Shown here: positions 56,496 through 64,000 of the stretch, in pieces
Layout of the letters: every line of letters starts with the position of its first letter
Position numbering within the stretch: the stretch's first letter is position 1
The notes under the pieces: generated by a model
The model's database searches: none
Told to the model about the DNA's origin: nothing
The model's input: the letters and a program-made list of their open reading frames with translations, nothing else
Position numbers and translations under genes: made by a program
DNA from: Linum tenue
Lineage: Eukaryota > Streptophyta > Magnoliopsida > Malpighiales > Linaceae
Assembly (NCBI GenBank): GCA_946122785.1
Contig: CAMGYJ010000002.1
Coordinates: 12,536,839 to 12,600,838 of the forward strand
Length of the DNA stretch: 64,000 nt
Direction: 5' to 3'

Positions 56496-56931
56496 TGTGG
56501 GAAACAGAATTATTTGCAGTTTTTGGTTATTTCGTATTAGTGTCGGTTTTTAATGATTGGGGGATTATTTGGGTATTTGGGGGAATAAACAGGGGAGTCT
56601 ATTGTTACGTTTTATTATTTGGATAGCAGATAGGAATTAGACAGGCTATATAATCTGTACTAGTGGTCTTATTTTGGGGATTAAGCAATTACAGAACCAA
56701 AAACCTAAATCCTAAACTCTCTCTCCCCTCTCTCCTGCGTGTTCTTCCTCTCTCTTTTCCCCTCCAAAGCTGCGGCAGCAGCAGCCCATTCCTCCCCTCT
56801 TCTTGTTCTAAATCCCCAATTCTAATCCCTAGTTAGATCAATCCCCAATTCTAATCCCTAGTTAGATCAATCCCTAATTGATCTAGCTAAATTCGCTAAT
56901 TCCAATCCCGTTAGAAACCTTGTTTCTAACA
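56496..56931 (+). repeat. Right LTR of the gag-only element (436 bp)
   Basis: As the left LTR, but with two tandem 29-bp units (CCCCAATTCTAATCCCTAG... type) near 56813-56870. Confidence 0.92.
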
Positions 56932-56936
56932 AGTTG

Positions 56937-57330
56937 CGTACAATACAAGGAAAATGCAAGAAGGACAAAGGAAGTTTGACCAGATTTCAAGAAGTCAATT
57001 GGTGAAGAAGTCAATTGGTAAGCAATCTTGAAGTAGTACTGACTTCGGTAAGCCGTCTCTACGGCCATAACTATGAAGTGGCATTAGTCGTGTCGTAGAG
57101 AGTTTGAAGTCAAGGAAGGACATGAAAGTTCCTGATAAAGGATTGGGAATATGTGTAAGTGATCCGAGTTCAAAGAGAGTGCATGGAGGAAAATAGTTAG
57201 GAAGGGTCGAAGCAGAAATGCAGAAGACATCAATGAAGTATTAGCTTGAGTACGAGTGGAAGCAGAAATGCAGAAGACATCAAAGAGAGTACTGCCCTTT
57301 AGATGTTGCAGAAAATGATTATATTTCTTT
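56937..57330 (+). pseudogene. Continuation of the degenerate internal region
   Basis: Resumes the flank of the gag-only element. A 27-bp phrase containing GAAGCAGAAATGCAGAAGAC occurs twice (about 57207 and 57257). No readable frame. Confidence 0.35.
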
Positions 57331-58530
57331 CTTCTTCCACTTAGGGCCAATATGTTTCAATGGGCCGAACTCAACACAATTAGTTAAGGTTTTTGTTCTC
57401 TTCGTTATACCCATTTGTCATACAACAATTCACACTCGATGTGGCCTTCTTCGTTTACTTGTTGTTTTGAATTACCAATCTCGAGTTTTCGAGCAAAACT
57501 AAAAACTAAAGTATCATTGAGAACCTTCTACCCCACACAAAACTAAAAACTTAAATGAGTATCGACATAACATCCACTTGTCCACACCAAATTTTTAATA
57601 TAGTTATTAGTGGCGGAAGTCAATGTCTTTTGTCATTGTATGATGTTTCGTAGTTTTGCATAGGGGTATCATATGCTATATTAGTTTATTAGAGTAAATT
57701 TTTCATGGTGATTAGATAAGAAGAAGACCGAATATTCAAATTGTGTTCTATTGATGAGTGGCCTCTCTTGACCTAGGTCTTGTTCAGCTGTACAAGCTCG
57801 TGAGCTATATTGAGTTGTTATATCTTGAGTTTGCATCATACAAGACGACTCGAAAGTGTGAACTAGGAGCCTACTAGGTTAGTAGTTAGTGAGTTACATC
57901 ATTTATAGCTCGCCAACTAACTTTGTAATTTTCTTGTGAATTACTTTGATTACACAGGTTTTATCGGAAAGTAACTCGATTATTTAACTCCGTTCTTATC
58001 CTCATTCAACTGTGGTCCTTGAAACCAAATTGAAACAGAAGGAGTATGTGGATTGCTTACATAAAAGTTGAGGTAGAAGAACTATAATGGGGCATACACA
58101 CTATAAAAAATATTCTAGTCACCACATATTAGTCGCGACTCGTGAGAACTATTACCCTACTAAAAACAATATCAAGAATCACTAAAAAAACTTAGCATGT
58201 TTAATTTAATTATAATAAAGAAAAAGTCAAAAATAATGTGAACAATCCCTCCATAGTGACGGAAATATTTTGATTCTCCCACTAAAATTATAGGAGGGGA
58301 AAATCTCTCCAATATTTGTCCAATCAAATTTTAATAGAACAGAAAAATTCCCTCCCAACTCAATTTTTTGACATTCCAATGAAGTTTCACCACAAAAAAA
58401 AGAGGGAAATGAAATTCCGATCCTCTTAGCTCAACGCACCTCGTGTCCTCGTCTCTTCACTACATCTCTCAAAACCTTCCGACTTCTCTTTGTTCATCTT
58501 CATCTCCAATCGGATTAGAGCTCCCTTGCT
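57331..58530. other. No gene; AT-rich sequence
   Basis: Nothing above chance on either strand. A CACTATAAAAAATATTCTAG string near 58099 could be one CACTA-element terminus, but no partner end was found. Confidence 0.3.
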
Positions 58531-59830
58531 TGTTGTAGAGGACGATGCCGGGGCCAATTTCCCCGCAGAGGACGTCGACAGGATTTAGTAAGGAGGCTCA
58601 GATAGTCAGATAGATGCAATGTAAGACGAGGGTTTGAGAGATATTTTTGGTGATAAAGGAGAGCGATTCTGATGGGGAAGAGGCTGGATCCACTTCTCCG
58701 GAGCTGATGGGTGCACTCGTACTCCCTCTTCGACTGATTCATGAACAGAATCCACTACGACTGATTTCCCCTACTCTTCGGCGAGTCTTCCCCAGCGGAT
58801 AAGAAGCAAATTGCATACATAGCCCGAGATTCATTTCACAGGTGTGTCTTTTTGTTTCAGTAGCTTCGACTATTGTGTATATCTGCTGCCTACGCTAATC
58901 CACAGCTTACCTTGGTTCCTTTGTTTTAGTTTGTTGCATGTCGGGTTGATTTTAAAGAAGGCAAAAAAGGAACACCTGAGCTAGAAGAGGGAATGACTCA
59001 ACCAAGGACATGGGAACCATCACAGCTCGACTCTTCTCCCCTGCATCAGAAGTAAAAGAAACACACTTACAAGACAGGGACCATACAACTGTTCAGAGGA
59101 AGGAGCCAGTTGTAAAACAAAACTTGAGAGAGAAAAGATCTCTTCTGCTGAGGACACAAGGTCCAGTCATGGATTTCAGTTTCTGAGTTTCAGGCGAAGG
59201 ATTTTGGCTACAAGAGCTTAAGTAGATCGAGTTTGTAATTTCGCTCGAGTAGTAAACCTTGTGAAGCAGCTCAAGCATGTTTTGACCGAAGCAAATAGAA
59301 GAAGCTAACTAATAATTAGCAGCAAACTGAGGTTAGAAATAAAAAACTAAAAACTAGAGGTTTTGAAATCATAAAGAAGCTAAGCATTACTGATAAGCTA
59401 GTGAAAATGATTAATTGCTGATCATGCACTCTCTTGTTACAAAGTTGATCATTATACTTAAATGAGGACCGAGATAAAACCATGAGTTGCAAGTGCTATT
59501 GCACCCACGTTTGTGTGCCCACTGACTGTTCTTCTTTGTAAATTAGTGATTCTATTACTACTACTCTTTTACTCGTGGTTTCTTTCATAAGAGGTCAGCA
59601 GCTAAGAATTTTTTCCCTGGTTTCTGTTATCTTCTCAGATGGGTTATTCAGAGCAACTTATTTTTTAATTGGTTGACCACATATGTTTTAACAGGAAGCC
59701 CATTATGGACGAAGGCAATGAGAGCGATGGGTCTGCCATTACTTTGCTTTCCTTGCATGTAGATGTGTTTTTCTTCCATTGTAGCAGGATATAATGGGAA
59801 CGGATCAGGTCAGTAATCTTATGGTGAGTA
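58531..59830 (+). other. Possible exon fragments of an unrecognised gene
   Basis: A TTGTTTTAG acceptor near 58930 is followed by an open stretch (VDFKEGKKGTPELEEGMTQP...) to 59055. A TTTTAACAG acceptor at about 59694 leads to an open stretch starting KPIMDEGNESDGSAITLLSL. No start exon or matching phases could be established, and I do not recognise the protein. These may be decayed host exons separated from 60640-60923 by the repeat at 59830-60610. Confidence 0.25.
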
Positions 59831-60610
59831 ACTATGAGTAACCCGCCCACATCAGCATGACATCAGCATCCTCTCTCTCCAGGAAAGCCTTTAATTTTCC
59901 CCTCCTTAATCTTTGACGGACAATTTCTCACTCGTTTTAAGTCGAAATTTAATTTTTTGCACAGTTAGATCAGATTAATTGTACTCTTCAAAATGATATC
60001 CACTTTGATATATTTTTCGAACAAAAAAAATTGAGCCATTTTTTACCAGTCTAAACCATATGGTATTGACTGGTATTGATATAAGAGCATACCTATGGTT
60101 TGAAAAGCGTACCATGGTGGTATGACACAAACCAAAACTGTAGGATGGTTGAATACATGATAGTAGAAGTATATTAATTGTCATTTACGACTTTTAACAT
60201 TGTATACCATAAGATACCACCCCGTACAAGGGTGGTATTGTATGATATTGTGTGGTATTTTTTGGTCTTGTAATTTGTTCACCCAGAAATTTGTAGATTC
60301 ACTAGATCATGATGAACTCGTCCCTGCTGTGCAAACGTTTTTAAAAACGACTTAAAAACGAAGAAGATACCATATGGTATGCAGTTGGTACCGAGAGGCC
60401 AAATTTTTTTTTCCTAAAAAAATATTGAAAATTGATCTCATTTTGTAGAGCACGATGAACTCGTTCCATCTGTGCAAAAAAAAAATAAAATCCGAGTTAA
60501 AACGAAAAAAAATATGAGTCAATTAAAAAAACTAGTGAAAATAAAAATGAACTTTAATTCTCCATCCTTAGATCTGAATTTTCTAGATGAAGGGTCCAGA
60601 TTTTGCAGAT
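59830..60610. repeat. AT-rich CCATATGGTAT family, copy 3 (inverted)
   Basis: Reverse orientation relative to copies at 5540-6275 and 6355-7190, with all landmarks present: GTACTCTTCAAAATGATATC, CCATATGGTATTGACTGG, ACCATGGTGGTATGA, CCCAGAAATTTGTAGAT, and AAGATACCATATGGTATGC. The outer ends lie near TAAGATTACTGACC (left) and TTGGTTATGCACCC (right). Confidence 0.6.
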
Positions 60611-60639
60611 TTGGTTATGCACCCTAACTAGAGCCCATC

Positions 60640-60923
60640 ATGAGGCCGACTCTGATGCTGCTTGTACTACTCCACGTGGCAACATCCCAGTTCCTGGAAC
60701 GATGATAGGTGATGGAATGGATTCAAAGGAGATGTTGGTTCAAAAGCCTATGGAAGCAATTACAGATGGTACAACCAATCAACCCGAACGAAACTTTGAT
60801 CTTAATTTTGAGATCAAAGACAACCACGAAGAGACGAAAGCTGCAGCAGCAGCCGCTTTATCAGCTTCTTCAGCAATGGGTCATGTGCTTGCTGGCTCCA
60901 CGACACCAGAAAATTGGACTTGA
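60640..60923 (+). CDS. Possible terminal exon of an unrecognised gene
   Basis: The frame ending with TGA at 60921-60923 contains GTMIGDGMDSKEMLVQKPME, a FDLNFEIKDNHEETK acidic stretch and an Ala/Ser-rich tail (AAAAAALSASSAMGHVL). Codon use looks coding, but no domain is recognised. The upstream boundary is set by repeat copy 3, so the original splice site is unclear. It may be a real last exon, or a relic of a gene broken by the repeat. Confidence 0.3.
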
Positions 60924-62340
60924 CAGAAAATTTTGTGGGTATTCCGTATTAGGTCTTTCATGGGGAATTGTAAAGATAGAGTCAACTGAACCAGTAAACA
61001 TCATTAGCTTCTGTGTATCATCTAACTGCTTTATCCATGTAACTATACTCATGTTGTCACCTCAACAGCTCAAATTACCACTATATATCCTGATTCTGTC
61101 ATGTAACTGTTTCAACCACTTATAATCTTTGTCCACCAATAATTGGTTATAGGCTCTTTAGTGATTTACAAACTCAACAATTATCATCCAAGAAATTGAA
61201 TACAGAACATGATGCTAGCAAATAAACCATTTGTTCTCAAATCATTAACTCAAACAAACCAGTTTACACTCATTATCCACAACTTGACTCAAATAATCCT
61301 AACAACGAACCATTCTAGTTTACAACTTCAAACTGTATCCAAAAAAAATCCAGCTTCAAATTTTTGCATTTCTATGCATGATATCCTGTCTTTGTTGATC
61401 ATGTCTTTCCACATAGTTGAGTGTTCACGAGCATGACGATGGAGTTTCTACAATTTAGAAAGTAATAACTAACTTGCCCGAGGATGAAAACTTTGCCTTC
61501 GTATTCGACGAGATCGAATGACTCCGTGCTGGTTATCTTATCAAGAGCTTGATGTAGTCTAACTCTCTCTTTGACAAGTGACCTTCACAAGACTCACTTC
61601 CATTAGACTTTGATAGTCTGATTTTCTTATACCTTCCAAAAATAGAGCAAGTCTGACTCATTCACAACCAGGGAGAATGATCAAGGCACTACTACTAACT
61701 AGGTCGTTTGGCTATGTAATCCCATCTTCTTCCGACATAACCTGAGAATTCTCATTCGTCAATTGTTGTAATAGTCTCTCAGATTATACCTAGTTGTACC
61801 TCACGTGAGATGAGCTCTTAATTTTTAAGAGCAACCAACAGTTCATTAATACAAAGACAAAATCATTCATAAAAAAAAAATCAAACTCCCAACGGTTCAC
61901 ATCGCTCAATTAGTAGAACACGAGACTCTTCCAATTAAATCAGCAAGACCAAACGAAAAATGAAATTCTGGAGCACCTTTGGTTGCAAAGTTGCCAACTT
62001 TAGACGATATTCCTAATACGCCTCTTCTCAACCCCTGCAAGGAAAAAATGAAATGTATGAATGGTAAAGCTGAAACGACGCAAGAGAAATAAAAATAGCC
62101 CGCCAAATCTGTCATCTAACCAAGGATACAAACACAAACCGATCGCTGCAATAGCAGCGAAAGAGAATTTCGAAGGCAACTACATAGGGTGACCATACAA
62201 GGGTACTAGAAGCAGAAACCGAATTGAAGCATGGGGAAGAATTGCTCAAGGAACTTACCCCTGGTACGAGAAAAGTATTGAGGGACAAAGTGTTCTGGAG
62301 AAGAAGCATCACCACGGAAACGGCTCACAGAGCAGCTTTG
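60924..62340. other. No convincing gene
   Basis: A/T-rich 3'-flank-like sequence, then two short minus frames (62115-61906 and 62315-62112) with hydrophobic stretches but no family match. They abut at ATG/stop positions and could be remnants of one minus-strand exon, which is not supported further. Confidence 0.3.
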
Positions 62341-62713
62341 TGGGCAGGAGGGAAAGTGATGTAGCGTCGCTGGAGAACAAACTAAAGGAAGCTGTCCGAG
62401 TCGAGGAGGAGCAGGAGCTGGCGGGAGTCGACTAGGCCCGCATGGCGTGCATGGCCACGGCCCTTGTTATTTTTAATTGTTCTTGTTTTAATTATTTTAG
62501 TTCTCCTAGACAGTAGCGGAAAGGGATAGCTGGGCTATAGTATTTAAGCCCTTGTTTACACGTTGAGAACACATCTTTTGCTTGAATTAAAACTTAACCC
62601 TAGTGGGAGTTTCTCTGGTGGATTTCCAGAACCTTATTCAAGCTTGCGTTTGGCAAGCTTTGTGTGTGTTTGGTTTTGCGATTGCAAGCCAATTGTGATT
62701 TCCGTCTGCGTCA
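62340..62713 (+). repeat. 5' LTR of a Gypsy element (left edge approximate)
   Basis: Ends GTCTGCGTCA at 62713, two bases before the primer site. It contains a GTATTTAAGCCC TATA-like box (about 62539) and TTGAGAACACATC downstream. The partner LTR would lie beyond the window, so the start is a guess. Confidence 0.55.
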
Positions 62714-62715
62714 GG

Positions 62716-62727
62716 TGGTATCAGAGT
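62716..62727 (+). other. Primer binding site, tRNA-Met type
   Basis: TGGTATCAGAGT, two bases after the LTR end. Standard for plant chromoviruses and relatives. Confidence 0.7.
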
Positions 62728-62764
62728 AGGCTTTCTCTTGTCTCTTTTCTAAGCTTGCACAGTC

Positions 62765-64000
62765 ATGGGAGATCAACCGGTCACACGCGCGGACATCGAG
62801 GCGATCACCACGGCTTTTACCACGACGATCACAACCTTGACAACGCAAGTGACGAATTTGGCGGCTCAGGTGAACAACAATCGGAACATGAGGGAGAGGG
62901 GCAGGAGAGTCGAGCGTGAAGAACGTCCTAGGAGGGCGCGTGGTGCTCTACCCGATTCTGATTCTGGTTCGGATGAAGAGGTCCAGGACGGGGACCAGGA
63001 TCATGATGATGATGACCGACAGAACCGCAATGACTATCGAGTGAAGGCCGATATTCCATTGTTCTACGGAACCATGGGAGTCGAGGAATTCCTAGACTGG
63101 CAGATCGACGTCGATCGTTTTTTTGACGTCATGGAGGTACCTGAAAGTAAGCAAATTAAGATGGCGGCTGTCAGGTTGAAGAGCACTGCAGCTGTGTGGT
63201 GGGATAAACTGGTCGTCCAACGACAACGCCAACGAAAGGCCCCCATCCGATCGTGGAGACGGATGAAACAGCTGATGATGGAGCGTTTCCTTCCGGAGGA
63301 TTACGAGCAAATTCTGTACAAGATGTACCTCGATTGCGTGCAAGGAAGAAGAAGTGTTACTGAATACACCACTGAATTCTTGCGTTTTGCTGAACGCAAT
63401 GAGTTGGGAGAGACGGAAGGACAAAAGGTCGCTCGCTATATTAACGGGTTGAAAGGGTCAATACAAGAAAAAATGGGGTTACAGACCGTATGGACAGTGG
63501 CTGAAGCTTCTACCTTGGCCATGAAAGCTGAACTAATGGAGAAGTCCCCTAAACACTTTTCTCCGTTTCGACGGTTCCCTCTGCAAGGCACAAGTGAAAC
63601 GATAGGTGACAAGGACAAGGCGGCCACCACTAGTGAGCCAACTCCGCCTGTAAAAGGCAGTGGTGGTGCGGGAAGTTCTGCCCCAAATAGAGGACCGCCA
63701 CCACGAGCTACAAACCCATATGCAAAGCCAACTGGTGACAAGTGTTTTCGATGCGGCGGGCAAGGACATAGATCCAGTGTTTGCCCTTCTCGGAAGACAG
63801 CCGCAGTGCTTCAGGATGAACGCGACCAGGAAGAGGAAGATAATGAATATGCCGATGTTGAGTTTGCTGAAGAAGAATCGGGGGATGCGGTCAACATTGT
63901 TCTGCAACGGGTCTTGTTGTCGACAATAGATGAAGGACAAAGGAAGAATCTATTTAGGACCCATTGTTCTATTTACAACAAGGTTTGTAATCTCATTGTT
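62765..64000 (+). CDS. Gypsy Gag(-Pol) polyprotein, intact so far, open at window end
   Basis: The ATG at 62765 (MGDQPVTRADIEAITTAFTT) opens a frame of 412 codons with no stop up to base 64000. An acidic/basic N-terminal region is followed by the gag core (YGTMGVEEFLDWQIDVDRFF, AAVRLKSTAAVWWDKL, RFLPEDYEQILYKMYLDCVQ, GRRSVTEYTTEFLRFAERNE). A CCHC zinc knuckle comes next: C327-x2-C330-x4-H335-x4-C340 (CFRCGGQGHRSSVC). The last residues (LSTIDEGQRKNLFRTHCSIY) match the linker before a Ty3/Gypsy protease, whose active site would lie just past the edge. It is the only undamaged retroelement polyprotein start in the window, suggesting a recent insertion. Confidence 0.88.
   Translation, partial: MGDQPVTRADIEAITTAFTTTITTLTTQVTNLAAQVNNNRNMRERGRRVEREERPRRARGALPDSDSGSDEEVQDGDQDHDDDDRQNRNDYRVKADIPLFYGTMGVEEFLDWQIDVDRFFDVMEVPESKQIKMAAVRLKSTAAVWWDKLVVQRQRQRKAPIRSWRRMKQLMMERFLPEDYEQILYKMYLDCVQGRRSVTEYTTEFLRFAERNELGETEGQKVARYINGLKGSIQEKMGLQTVWTVAEASTLAMKAELMEKSPKHFSPFRRFPLQGTSETIGDKDKAATTSEPTPPVKGSGGAGSSAPNRGPPPRATNPYAKPTGDKCFRCGGQGHRSSVCPSRKTAAVLQDERDQEEEDNEYADVEFAEEESGDAVNIVLQRVLLSTIDEGQRKNLFRTHCSIYNKVCNLIV

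Larger units (their letters stand above)
54084..56931 (+). mobile_element. Complete gag-only LTR retrotransposon (TR-GAG type), 2848 bp, TSD AGTTG
   Basis: LTRs 54084-54464 and 56496-56931 start TGTGGGAAAC and end TTTCTAACA. Identical AGTTG lies at 54079-54083 and 56932-56936. The primer site TGGTATCAGAGCCTGG follows the left LTR, and the polypurine tract GAAGGAAGCGGGGA precedes the right LTR. The interior encodes only a Gag-like protein. After its stop at 56442 comes CCTTGAGGACAAGGTTG and the tract, with no space for pol. This matches the plant TR-GAG class. LTRs differ by about eight substitutions plus a 55-bp length difference. Confidence 0.92.

Noticed and set aside
58098..58140. CACTATAAAAAATATTCTAG as a CACTA transposon end
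   Set aside because: No matching inverted terminus or 3-bp duplication found on either side.
61905..61960. tRNA-Lys-like text (GCTCAATTAGTAGAACACGA)
   Set aside because: No T-arm/box B and no acceptor pairing; chance or very old relic.

Overview
This is nuclear DNA from a flowering plant, most likely a eudicot. The evidence is plant-restricted Ty3/Gypsy lineages (Athila, chromovirus, Ogre/Tat), hAT and Mutator-like elements with exact target-site duplications (TSDs), and one plant-specific secreted DUF26 (Gnk2-like) gene. There are no rRNA genes, bacterial operons or CRISPR arrays. Almost the whole window is nested repeats, and only one gene (28883-29308) looks like an intact host gene.

Left part (1-14000): a partial coiled-coil reading frame at the edge, then nested DNA transposons. 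A hAT-like element (500-2907) holds a second hAT (1226-2810), which holds a third (1809-2560). A second copy of the middle element (8143-8949) lacks the third and so preserves its empty site. An 845-bp hAT relic (3202-4046) carries a transposase C-terminal fragment and sits in a degenerate Mutator-like relative. A MITE-like repeat, two copies of an AT-rich family and a degenerate tandem array (9735-11215) follow.

Central part (14000-28500): a pol-deleted Athila element (gag-protease remnant, ATHILA ORF-1 remnant, long 3' region), then a chromovirus with both LTRs (20887-27407) and decayed gag, protease, RT, RNase H, integrase and chromodomain. A 1340-bp solo LTR with a GAGGC TSD interrupts its protease. 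A small two-LTR element (27414-28451) with similar LTR ends abuts its right side.

Host gene and right part (28500-57300): the secreted Gnk2-like gene has a TATA box and a poly(A) signal. After about 4 kb of non-coding repeats comes a second Athila gag-pol relic (33830-49499). It is split by a hAT MITE and by an 11.3-kb Ogre-like element (36576-47887, TSD ATGTG) on the minus strand that keeps gag but has no recognisable pol. A large LTR (49584-52753) carries a 1134-bp Mutator-like element with a 9-bp TSD. The degenerate sequence next to it holds a complete 2.85-kb gag-only LTR element (54084-56931, TSD AGTTG).

Right edge (57300-64000): poorly conserved sequence with possible exon fragments, a third AT-rich repeat copy, and the 5' end of an apparently intact Gypsy element. 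Its gag(-pol) frame starts at 62765 and is still open at the window end. The most unusual features are two independent gag-only LTR retrotransposons, an antisense promoter-like module and tRNA-like boxes inside the Ogre-like LTRs, and a chromovirus fused to a small non-autonomous element. No new multi-gene system is visible.
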